Shown: piece after piece, positions 43,209 to 51,094 of the stretch
How positions within the stretch are numbered: the stretch's first letter is position 1
Layout: the number at the start of each line of letters is the position of its first letter
Origin: Flavobacteriales bacterium
GTDB lineage: Bacteria; Bacteroidota; Bacteroidia; Flavobacteriales_D; Crocinitomicaceae
DNA: 57,178 nt
Assembly: GCA_947488235.1 (NCBI GenBank)
Contig: CANLAQ010000012.1
Coordinates: forward strand, 1-57,178
Direction of reading: 5' to 3'
Translations under genes and position numbers: made by a program
Notes under the pieces: generated by a model
What the model was told of the DNA's origin: nothing
The model's input: the letters and a program-made list of their open reading frames with translations, nothing else
Database searches by the model: none

Positions 43209-44120
43209 TTAATGCATCTTTTCTCTTTTAAGAAGATATTCTAATAAAACCTGATCGTATCCTTTCGCAATATCTGCTTCGATAAAATCAATTCTATAAT
43301 CTGTACAGCGCATTTTCACATCGTGCAAATACTTTTTAATACCTGAAACATATTTTTCTTTTATTTCAGCAGGTTGCAATTTTATTCTTTCCCCTGTTTC
43401 CATATCCACAAGTTGATAGGGACGGTTGTCCAGGTTAAAATTGATTTCCATTTCAGTATCATTCACATGAAAGATAAGTACTTCATGTTTATTGTGTTTC
43501 AAATGATTCACAGCATGAAACATTTCATCCAACTGCGCTGCATCTCCCAATAAGTCCGTAAACAAAATGATTAAACTTCTTTTATGAGTGATTTCTGCAA
43601 TTTCATGCAAAGTTTCAATCGTATTAGTATTTCTTTTTAGTTTTTCATCATATTGAAGCATCCATCGTTCCATTTCAGCATATAAAAACCGATGGTGTGC
43701 AGGAGATGACTTGGCTTGTGTATGCAGGTGAATCTCATCTGAAAAAATCGACAATCCAACAGCATCTCTTTGTCTCTTAAGCAGTTCAATTAAACTTGCA
43801 GCTGCGTAAATAGAAAAATCCAACTTATTTAATTTAGCATCTTTCGGGAAGTACATGGAACTAGAACAATCAATCAAGATTTGACATCTCAAATTGGTTT
43901 CTTCTTCATATTTTTTGGTGAATAATTTATCTGTTCGACCATATAATTTCCAATCAATGTGTCTTGTCGACTCTCCTGCATTGTACATGCGATGTTCGGC
44001 AAACTCAACAGAGAAACCATGAAAAGGACTTTTATGCATTCCCGTAATAAAACCTTCAACCACCTGCTTTGCAAGAAATTCCAAGTTGCCAAAATCAGCA
44101 AGAAGTGAGCGCTTAATCAT
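43209..44120 (-). CDS. DUF58 (von Willebrand-like) protein
   Basis: A 303-residue cytoplasmic protein of the DUF58 family, usually encoded beside a MoxR AAA+ ATPase. The family signature GESTRHIDWKLYGRTDKLFTKKYEEE (about 52-77) is clear, then a vWA-type MIDAS segment DCSSSM with a distal FTDLLGD. MoxR and DUF58 proteins are thought to act in envelope-related complex maturation. MoxR is not in the window. The gene faces the REP-like repeat region on its 5' side and lies 38 bp upstream of the polyprenyl synthase, so it may share its transcript. Confidence 0.9.
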   Translation of the reverse strand: MIKRSLLADFGNLEFLAKQVVEGFITGMHKSPFHGFSVEFAEHRMYNAGESTRHIDWKLYGRTDKLFTKKYEEETNLRCQILIDCSSSMYFPKDAKLNKLDFSIYAAASLIELLKRQRDAVGLSIFSDEIHLHTQAKSSPAHHRFLYAEMERWMLQYDEKLKRNTNTIETLHEIAEITHKRSLIILFTDLLGDAAQLDEMFHAVNHLKHNKHEVLIFHVNDTEMEINFNLDNRPYQLVDMETGERIKLQPAEIKEKYVSGIKKYLHDVKMRCTDYRIDFIEADIAKGYDQVLLEYLLKREKMH

Positions 44121-44259
44121 TATAAAAGTGAAACTATAATTGAAAGACGAAAATACGAAGAAATAAGGGATAAATGAATGAGATATGGTTTATTTTGTTT
44201 GGAGGCCTAGAACTTATAAAACGATTTTTATATGATTTAGTAGGGAATGGAATATCGCA

Positions 44260-44339
44260 CCCTTTCAGGGCTTTTGCTACTTGAATCTTACTTATGCATA
44301 GGGCTATGCCCCATGATTAGATATTGCACCCTTTCAGGG
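44260..44339 (-). repeat. REP-like palindrome pair, reverse orientation
   Basis: CCCTTTCAGGG occurs at 44260-44270 and 44329-44339 (period 69 nt). Between them GCATAG-GG-CTATGC (44296-44309) forms a second hairpin. Read on the minus strand, each unit is a CCCTGAAAGGG palindrome, a short linker, and a second hairpin with an ATGG-like core, matching the design of the plus-strand copies. Confidence 0.7.
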
Positions 44340-44358
44340 TTGTTTACGAATATTAAAG

Positions 44359-44513
44359 CCCTGAAAGGGTCTCATTTGTTAACGATGGGTAAAGTCCATT
44401 GTTAATATAAATTATGCACGATTCACAAAGCCCTGAAAGGGTTTCATCCTTTAACGATGGATAGAGTCCATCGGAAATAGAAAGCAACCAACTTTCACAA
44501 AGCCCTGAAAGGG
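44359..44513 (+). repeat. Three direct REP-like palindrome units with 72-nt period
   Basis: CCCTGAAAGGG occurs at 44359-44369, 44431-44441 and 44503-44513, exactly 72 nt apart. The first two units are similar for about 47 nt (AAAGCCCTGAAAGGGT then TTAACGATGG and GTCCAT), and each includes a GATGG...CCAT(C/T) hairpin. The third unit keeps only the first part. The inverted pair upstream and these copies form a large inverted repeat with its axis near 44349. Confidence 0.7.
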
Positions 44514-44716
44514 CGAAATACTTAACTTCGGTTATCTTTATGATTCATAAGGTATTTCCAAATGTTTAGAAATCTAACCCTTAGAGGGTTTTCAAATTTA
44601 GTTTACCTTATTCTTTATATAACAAAATGATATAAGGATAAATCTTAAAACAATATTAACCGATGAGACAACTAAATTTTAACTTACTTCGTCATACAAA
44701 CATAAAAACCTGTCTT

Positions 44717-47209
44717 ATGAAGAAAATATTTCTACTTACCCTTTCCATTTTTACTGCAGCAGTAACTATAGAAAATATCAACGCTCAAGTTCTTGGATTT
44801 GCTATTAGTGCTATTGCACCGACTAGCACAACGAACTATTCAAGTTGTGATTCAACCGTAACGATGAATTTTTCGGCTGTTAATCCAGCAACAACCTCAG
44901 GGACAGTGCCTGTAGATATCAATCAAGTGATTTATAGTAGTAATGGATTCCAATCTTTTCAATTTCAAGCACAAGTCAATTGGGGTGATGGAACCTCTCA
45001 GACTCAAGGAGCTGGAGTGAGTACACCTGGAACCGTCATAAATTTTGCGAATCCATGGTCACATACTTACAATGCGGCAGGTACTTATGTAATAACCACA
45101 TCGGTTTACAATCCCTCAAATCAAACTTATGCTATGGATAGCATCAATTATACCGTTGGAATTTGTCCAGTATCAATTTACTCCATTGTACAATTGGATT
45201 GCGACAACAACGGAACTATAGACTCAACCATCACTAATGTTCCTTTAATCCTTAGCAACGGTAGTAATTCCTATTCTGTAACATCAATGAATAACCTATC
45301 ACAATTCCCTGGAGTTCAGACCGGTACTTATTGGTTAGATGTTGATCCTGTTTGGTTAAGCACAAATGGATATTTAGTAACGAGTATTGTCCCAAATATG
45401 CAAATACAAATCTCGAATGGTGGTGCTTGGACCTTTATCATAACACTTCAATGTGCCCCAAGTACTACTACTTACAATTGTGTAGGTGGTCAGGTATATT
45501 GTGATACAGATAACAACGGTGTTTATTCGACTGGTGATATCGCTATTTCAAATGCACCTGTTACCATCAACTCCAATGGAATTAACACCTTAGTTTACAC
45601 CAACAATCAAGGATATTACACAGCGACATATGCTGGTGTGGTTGGGCAAATAGCAGTGGTTTCTTTAAACCAGAACTGGATGGTAAATAATGGATACATT
45701 GCGAACACTTGGCCCATTAGCATTTATAACATCCAATGTAATTCTGGATTACCTGTTGCTACTGCCAATTTCCCAATGAATTGTGGAACTACCACAGGGA
45801 CTACCAATTGCTATTCTGGATATGTTTTCTGCGACGCTAATGGAAATGGAATCATGGATACTTCTGAATTACCACTCATGTTTGTTCCGATTAACCTTTA
45901 TGCCCAAAATACAATAGGAAGCAGTTCTGTTACCGTTTATACAGACTCATCTGGTTATTTTACTTATTGTGGTCCTGTTTCAGTTAACAATTATATTATT
46001 GCTGCAATCAGCCAAACTTATTTAGGATATAATGGCTATACTATTGGTAGTAACATTATCACTTTAGTTGGTGGATCAACTTCAAGTGCTGGTTATTTCG
46101 CAGTCAACTGTGGTGGAACAAGCAGTACTTGTTCAGATTTATACACAACCGTATCTCCATGGATTGGTTACTACCAAAACACCACTGGATATATTCACAT
46201 CAATTGGGGATCTTATGGACCGGGCGTTGTCGGACCTTATCAATTGACCTTAACATACCCTGCGGGAGTTGTTATTAATCCTGCATCTATCGCGAACTCT
46301 TCGTACACTACAAGTGGAAATACCATTACATGGAATTTAAACTCATCGATGGGAACCTTTTCAAGTGTTGATTATATTTCTTTTAGTATTCCTTCAGGAC
46401 TTGCAAGTGGTACGATGCATTATTTTACTACTACTATCGCACCTATGGGTACTATGACGGATTGCTTTACAGGAAATAATTCAGGGACCTTATTACAAAT
46501 CCTTGGAAACTCTTACGATCCGAATGATAAAATTGTGTCTAGAGATATACTTTATGAAAACACTCCTCACACTGCAGAAACTATTGATGCTGCTATTCAA
46601 GATGTTCTTACCTACACCATCAATTTCCAAAACACAGGAACGGCTCCTGCTCAGAACATTTATGTAATTGATACTTTAGATGTTGATTTAGATTGGAATA
46701 CTCTTTATATAGTTGAATCCTCACACAACATGCAAGTAGTAAATTTAGGTAATGGTGTACTGCGTTTTGAATTCCCGCAAATATGGTTGGATGATTCAAC
46801 AAGCAACGAACCGGGAAGTCACGGGCATTTTACTTACCGTATTCAAGAAAATGCTAACAACTGGATTGGAAGCGAAATCGACAATACCGCTTACATTTAT
46901 TTCGATTGGAATACTCCAATTATCACAAGCACTACACATAATGTAAACGCTATGTTGTGGGGTATTGATGAAAATAATCAAAATGACTTTAATATTTATC
47001 CTAATCCAGCGCAAGATAAAATCAGTATCGTTGGAAAAAGCAATAATTATTCTTACAGTATTTTTGACATGTCAGGAAGAGTTTTACTAGAGGGTAAAGC
47101 CAGTTCAATGACAGAGCAAGTTAATTTAAGCCTGCTCAATCAAGGAGCTTACTTAATTAAAATCAATAACAATAATCATATTACCAGCTTGCGTTTTATT
47201 AAGCAGTAA
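44717..47209 (+). CDS. Secreted T9SS cargo with PKD-like, SdrD-like and DUF7619-type domains
   Basis: A secreted protein of 830 residues from the preferred start at 44717 (MKKIFLLTLSIFTAAVTIENINAQ signal peptide); the frame also extends 18 residues upstream to 44663. A PKD-like domain lies near residues 60-150 (NWGDGTSQ, WSHTYNAAGTYVITT). Three SdrD_B-like beta modules follow (YCDTDNNGVYSTGDIAI; VFCDANGNGIMDTSELPL). A DUF7619-type beta-sandwich follows near 600-750 (SYDPNDKIVSRDILYENTP, YTINFQNTGTAPAQNIYVIDTLD). The type A sorting domain closes the protein (YPNPAQDKISIVG ... RFIKQ). It is probably surface-exposed or released, likely adhesive. A terminator follows directly. Confidence 0.86.
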   Translation: MKKIFLLTLSIFTAAVTIENINAQVLGFAISAIAPTSTTNYSSCDSTVTMNFSAVNPATTSGTVPVDINQVIYSSNGFQSFQFQAQVNWGDGTSQTQGAGVSTPGTVINFANPWSHTYNAAGTYVITTSVYNPSNQTYAMDSINYTVGICPVSIYSIVQLDCDNNGTIDSTITNVPLILSNGSNSYSVTSMNNLSQFPGVQTGTYWLDVDPVWLSTNGYLVTSIVPNMQIQISNGGAWTFIITLQCAPSTTTYNCVGGQVYCDTDNNGVYSTGDIAISNAPVTINSNGINTLVYTNNQGYYTATYAGVVGQIAVVSLNQNWMVNNGYIANTWPISIYNIQCNSGLPVATANFPMNCGTTTGTTNCYSGYVFCDANGNGIMDTSELPLMFVPINLYAQNTIGSSSVTVYTDSSGYFTYCGPVSVNNYIIAAISQTYLGYNGYTIGSNIITLVGGSTSSAGYFAVNCGGTSSTCSDLYTTVSPWIGYYQNTTGYIHINWGSYGPGVVGPYQLTLTYPAGVVINPASIANSSYTTSGNTITWNLNSSMGTFSSVDYISFSIPSGLASGTMHYFTTTIAPMGTMTDCFTGNNSGTLLQILGNSYDPNDKIVSRDILYENTPHTAETIDAAIQDVLTYTINFQNTGTAPAQNIYVIDTLDVDLDWNTLYIVESSHNMQVVNLGNGVLRFEFPQIWLDDSTSNEPGSHGHFTYRIQENANNWIGSEIDNTAYIYFDWNTPIITSTTHNVNAMLWGIDENNQNDFNIYPNPAQDKISIVGKSNNYSYSIFDMSGRVLLEGKASSMTEQVNLSLLNQGAYLIKINNNNHITSLRFIKQ

Positions 47210-47224
47210 TTTATTTGCCTCTCC

Positions 47225-47253
47225 AAAAAAGCGACTTCGGTCGCTTTTTTTTT
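47225..47253 (+). terminator. Intrinsic terminator with TTCG tetraloop
   Basis: GCGAC (47231-47235), loop TTCG (47236-47239) and GTCGC (47240-47244) are flanked by A6 upstream and a T9 tract downstream. It ends the T9SS-cargo transcript. Confidence 0.92.
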
Positions 47254-47269
47254 GTTCCTTTGCGCAGTA

Positions 47270-48139
47270 ATGCCGACAAAAAAAGCACAATTAACAGCCC
47301 TTTGGAGTATTGTCACTAACGCAATTTTAGCGACAGTGAAAGGATGCGTTGGTTTTTTTGGTCGTTCCGATGCATTAATAGCTGACGCTATTGAATCTAC
47401 CAGTGATGTTTTCGCCTCCTGTTTGGTCTTGTGGGGCATCACCTACTCTTCCAAACCTGCAGACAGTAATCATCCTTATGGACATGGAAAAGCCGAACCA
47501 TTGGTAACTTTTGCTGTAGTTGGATTTTTATTAGTTTCTGCAACCATCATCGCAGTGGAAAGCATTCGAAATTTAGGAGAAGTTCAAGAAAAGCCAGAAT
47601 TTTACACCCTCTATTTTTTAGCTGGAATCATCATCATAAAAGAACTCTCCTATCGCTATGTATTGCGCAAAGGAAAAGAAACCAATTCAAGCTCCTTAAA
47701 AGCAGATGCTTGGCACCACAGAAGTGACGCAATTTCCTCCTTAATTGCTTTTGTCGGAATAAGTATTTCTTTTATTTTGGGTCCTGGATATGAAAAAGCG
47801 GATGATTGGGCGGCACTTTTAGCTTCAGGCTTTATTGTTTACAATGCCTTTCTCATCTTTAGACCTGCCTTAGGTGAAGTAATGGATGAGCATTTATACG
47901 ATGATTTAATTCATGATATTCGAAATGAATCCTTAAAAGTCCCCGGAGTATTGGATACTGAAAAATGTTATGTTAGAAAATCTGGCATGCGTTATATCGT
48001 TGATTTACATCTGGAAGTTGATGGTCAACTGAGTGTTTATGATGGTCATGAAATAGCACATCGACTGAAAGATCACTTGCAATCTGTTTTGCCAATTAAA
48101 GATGTTTTGATTCATATTGAACCCAAGGAGAGAAATTAA
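47270..48139 (+). CDS. Cation diffusion facilitator (zinc/divalent metal efflux)
   Basis: An inner-membrane metal/proton antiporter of the CDF family, 289 residues. I start at the ATG at 47270; the open frame reaches a TTG at 47252 inside the terminator's T-tract, which is unlikely. Six helices are evident. Helix II carries DAIESTSDV (the metal-site Asp pair), helix V HHRSDAISS gives the HxxxD metal-site motif, NHPYGHGKAE lies between helices II and III, and the C-terminal cytoplasmic domain has DLHLEVDGQLSVYDGHEIAHRLKD. Zn, Mn, Fe or Co could be the substrate. It converges on the SUI1 gene with no gap. Confidence 0.93.
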   Translation: MPTKKAQLTALWSIVTNAILATVKGCVGFFGRSDALIADAIESTSDVFASCLVLWGITYSSKPADSNHPYGHGKAEPLVTFAVVGFLLVSATIIAVESIRNLGEVQEKPEFYTLYFLAGIIIIKELSYRYVLRKGKETNSSSLKADAWHHRSDAISSLIAFVGISISFILGPGYEKADDWAALLASGFIVYNAFLIFRPALGEVMDEHLYDDLIHDIRNESLKVPGVLDTEKCYVRKSGMRYIVDLHLEVDGQLSVYDGHEIAHRLKDHLQSVLPIKDVLIHIEPKERN

Positions 48140-48484
48140 TTATCCTCCCTTCTTTTTCACCTTATAATTTTCCTTTACCAAAATATCAGCTAATTTCTCC
48201 TTGAAATTACCTTGAATCATGATTACCCCATCTTTTACGGTTCCACCAACACCGCATTTACTTTTAAGTAATTTACCAAGATCCTTTAAGTCCTCCTCTG
48301 TCCCAACGAAACCTTCCACCAAGGTAACCTCTTTTCCAGCTCTTTGTTTGCGATCGATAGAAACATATAACAATTGATCTTTAGCCGCTAGAGTATCTTG
48401 TTCTTCTTCCTCTTCTTGTTGATAGGAGAAATTAGGATTGGTAGAATATACTACATTAATTAAATTCTTATTTTTCTTTGACAT
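48140..48484 (-). CDS. SUI1/eIF1-family protein (YciH-like)
   Basis: A 114-residue basic protein. After an acidic N-terminal segment (QQEEEEEQDTLA), the SUI1 domain covers residues about 35-110: RKQRAGKEVTLVEGFVG, the loop GTEEDLKDLGKLLKSKCGVGGTVKDG, and IMIQGNFKEKLADILVKENYKVKKKGG. Bacterial YciH-like proteins bind the 30S subunit and can affect start-site choice; the role here is inferred. It abuts the CDF gene tail-to-tail. The start ATG at 48484 gives a normal length. Its likely link is to translation initiation in a lineage that does not depend on Shine-Dalgarno pairing. Confidence 0.92.
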   Translation of the reverse strand: MSKKNKNLINVVYSTNPNFSYQQEEEEEQDTLAAKDQLLYVSIDRKQRAGKEVTLVEGFVGTEEDLKDLGKLLKSKCGVGGTVKDGVIMIQGNFKEKLADILVKENYKVKKKGG

Positions 48485-48566
48485 GCGGGAAAGATTTAAT
48501 CAAAAATGGGAATTATATTTTAATGCTCAAATATAAGAAGATTGAAATAAACCTAGAAACATGATC

Positions 48567-51017
48567 CTACAAATCACTTCCTTCTGAACCTGAGTTCTTT
48601 GGTTTTGTCATTTCAAGTTTACCAAACTTATAGGAAATACTGATGTAATATCTTCTCGTCAGCCATTTAAAAGAACTTTCTTGATAAATACCGGGTTGTT
48701 CCACCCTCATATAAAATCCTTGACGATTAAAAATATCTGTTACTTTAGCACCAACAGTCCACTTTCCTTCTTTCCATCTTTTATCTACACTTAAATCAAC
48801 AGACCCTTTGCGCTGAGCGATACCTTGAACTGTAATTCTAGGCGCAATATAATTGACATTCAATTGAAAAGTTGCCGTTTTTTTCCAAAAATCAACAGCA
48901 CCATTGTACTTGATGTTCCAGTTAAAACCAAATCTATTCCATGCAGCAATATCCGTTTTATACTGAATGTAATTAACATTGGTAGACAAAGTATTTCGCA
49001 TCCACTTATTCGGTTTATAAGAAGCAATAATCTCCGTGCCGTAACTGTTAGATTGTCCAATATTGGCAAAGGTAACCGCAGAAGCATTGTTTTCTTCAAA
49101 AACCTTGATTCTAGAAATCGTTCCTATAGTTTGTCGATAGAATAAACTGGCAGAGAAATTTAACACTTTACCTTCTAATGCATATCCTAAATCAAATGAA
49201 TTGATGTATTCAGGTTGCAAATATGGATTTCCTCTTCGGAGATTGAAAGGGTCAGAATATGAGGTGAAAGGATTTAAATCTCCTGAAGAAGCACGCGTAA
49301 TTCTCCTGGAATAACTTAAACCGAGCTCCTCGTTCTTACTGATCGCATATTTTATGTGTGCTGAAGGAAAGAAATTAAAATAATCATTTACAATACGAAG
49401 TGAATCAGAAATTAAGTTAGGAATTTGATAGGCTTTTTCAAGACGAACTCCAGCTTGATATTTAAACTTATTTACTTGTTGACCCACTATTCCGTAAGCA
49501 CTATAAATTTGTTCCTTATATTGATAGAGAAAATTGGCAAGCGTATCTTCATAATAGGCTCCATCTAAATAACTATAAGTTTCAGAATAAGTATCAACCT
49601 CTTGATCTCGAATTACTGTTTTTAAACCAAACTCAGAACGCATTTTTAATTCTGGCCAGAGATAGGTTAGATCGGCTTGAACTGAAGTCACATTATTTTT
49701 CTCTTTATTAGACAAACGCTGATAAAGTGGCAAAGTAGCATTTTGAACACTGTCTATAGTATAATAACGCTGCAAGTAATATCCTTGAATGTTTTCAAGT
49801 CCAAAAGATTGGTTGGCATCCAATACATAAGAACCTCTATTATTTTTAAAGTCTTGCTTGAAATTTAAATTAACATCTGCATTATGTTGTTGCGATGGAT
49901 CGTAAGATTCCCTGCGCCAAAGAGACAATAATGCTTCATTGCTATTCATTGCCCCATTCCATAAATCTCCCGTCCTATCTCTTCTGCCTTGACTTGCGGT
50001 GGAAGAAAAAGAGAGCGACCTTCTATTCTTTAAATTAAAATCAACGCCTACGCGATAGGTATTTCCTGAATTTAAATCAGTTCCTGTTCGATTTTGATCC
50101 AGAATAGAAATAGAATCATTGGGAAGTGTTTGACGAATAAAAGAATAATTATTTCGATAGCCGTCTAAATATCGACCAGTATAAGAACCAAAAACATTAA
50201 AGAAAGAATTGCGATAACTCAGCGAGAAACTTTGATCAATCGTATTTCCACCTTTAAAATACCCAGAACCTGCATTGGTTGTGATCAAACCATTAAAACC
50301 TTTTAATTTATTTTTTTTCAATACGATATTAATAATTCCCGACGAACCGTCCGGATCATATTTCGCAGAGGGATTGGTGACAATTTCAACGCGTTCAATC
50401 GAACCTGCAGGCAAAGCATCTAAGAGCGTTTTACCACCTCCACCAGACAAAGAGCTTGGTCTACCATCAATTAACACTGTAACAGAACCCTCACCACGGA
50501 GCATCACTCTTCCATCTTGATCTAAATCTACAGAGGGTAAATTTTTCAAGATATCGTTGGCAGTTCCACCACGAACAGACAAGTCTTCACTTACATTGTA
50601 TACTTTTTTGTCTATTCCTGTTTTTAACATATCCGTTTGACCAAGGATTGTTACCTCGTCTAACTTCTGTGTTTTGTCAAGAGAGAAGCGAATGGTACCC
50701 GCATTAAAAATCTTAATTGAGGAACTAACAGAAACATCAGAAATTATTTGAGTAACAAAACCATTGAGCACTATTTTTAAATAATACATTCCAAGTGGCA
50801 ACTGATCTATTTGAAACTTTCCATCCACATCAGTATACACACCTGTCACCAGGTTAGAATCTGCTTGTTTGTATAGTTTTACAGCAACATATTCAATTGA
50901 TTTTTCACTTGCGTTTGATATTACTTTTCCAATGACCACACCCTCTCCTGCTTGCGGGCGTTGTGCGAATAAAGACGAACTCAATAAAAAGAAAATTAAA
51001 CCTAAATAAAAACGCAT
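48567..51017 (-). CDS. TonB-dependent receptor-like outer-membrane barrel
   Basis: An outer-membrane protein of 816 residues from the preferred start at 51017 (RFYLGLIFFLLSSSLFAQ signal peptide); three more residues are possible. Residues about 25-115 are a carboxypeptidase-regulatory-like beta domain (VIGKVISNASEKSIEYVAVKLY). A plug domain follows at about 130-225 (GGTANDILKNLPSVDLDQDGRVMLRGEGSVTVLIDGRPSSLSG in pieces) with IERVEIVTNPSAKYDPDG. The beta-barrel is the rest, ending in aromatic strands (YYISISYKFG). It resembles the 'outer membrane beta-barrel family protein' subfamily common in Bacteroidota. No SusD partner is adjacent, so it is not a classic polysaccharide-utilisation system. 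Ligand is unknown. Confidence 0.87.
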   Translation of the reverse strand: MRFYLGLIFFLLSSSLFAQRPQAGEGVVIGKVISNASEKSIEYVAVKLYKQADSNLVTGVYTDVDGKFQIDQLPLGMYYLKIVLNGFVTQIISDVSVSSSIKIFNAGTIRFSLDKTQKLDEVTILGQTDMLKTGIDKKVYNVSEDLSVRGGTANDILKNLPSVDLDQDGRVMLRGEGSVTVLIDGRPSSLSGGGGKTLLDALPAGSIERVEIVTNPSAKYDPDGSSGIINIVLKKNKLKGFNGLITTNAGSGYFKGGNTIDQSFSLSYRNSFFNVFGSYTGRYLDGYRNNYSFIRQTLPNDSISILDQNRTGTDLNSGNTYRVGVDFNLKNRRSLSFSSTASQGRRDRTGDLWNGAMNSNEALLSLWRRESYDPSQQHNADVNLNFKQDFKNNRGSYVLDANQSFGLENIQGYYLQRYYTIDSVQNATLPLYQRLSNKEKNNVTSVQADLTYLWPELKMRSEFGLKTVIRDQEVDTYSETYSYLDGAYYEDTLANFLYQYKEQIYSAYGIVGQQVNKFKYQAGVRLEKAYQIPNLISDSLRIVNDYFNFFPSAHIKYAISKNEELGLSYSRRITRASSGDLNPFTSYSDPFNLRRGNPYLQPEYINSFDLGYALEGKVLNFSASLFYRQTIGTISRIKVFEENNASAVTFANIGQSNSYGTEIIASYKPNKWMRNTLSTNVNYIQYKTDIAAWNRFGFNWNIKYNGAVDFWKKTATFQLNVNYIAPRITVQGIAQRKGSVDLSVDKRWKEGKWTVGAKVTDIFNRQGFYMRVEQPGIYQESSFKWLTRRYYISISYKFGKLEMTKPKNSGSEGSDL

Positions 51018-51094
51018 CAAAGACAAAATTTGAAGTGCAAAAATAAGGAATGCAAAGCGAATTAAATACTAAAATCGTATAGAATCATGAATGA

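Larger units (their letters stand above)
44121..44716. other. Intergenic region of about 600 bp holding REP-like palindromes
   Basis: No convincing open frame lies here. The region between the divergent DUF58 and T9SS-cargo genes contains five CCCTTTCAGGG/CCCTGAAAGGG palindromes plus one degenerate copy (CCCTTAGAGGG, 44578-44588). The stretch beyond 44590 is AT-rich and should hold the downstream gene's promoter, but no TAnnTTTG box was found. Confidence 0.75.

Noticed and set aside
44260..44513. CRISPR-like array of evenly spaced palindromes
   Set aside because: The repeats are only 11-15 nt at the core, occur in both orientations, the intervening sequences are similar to each other, and no cas genes are present.
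47252..47269. TTG start of the CDF gene at 47252
   Set aside because: It falls in the T-tract of the upstream terminator; the ATG at 47270 gives a normal N-terminus.
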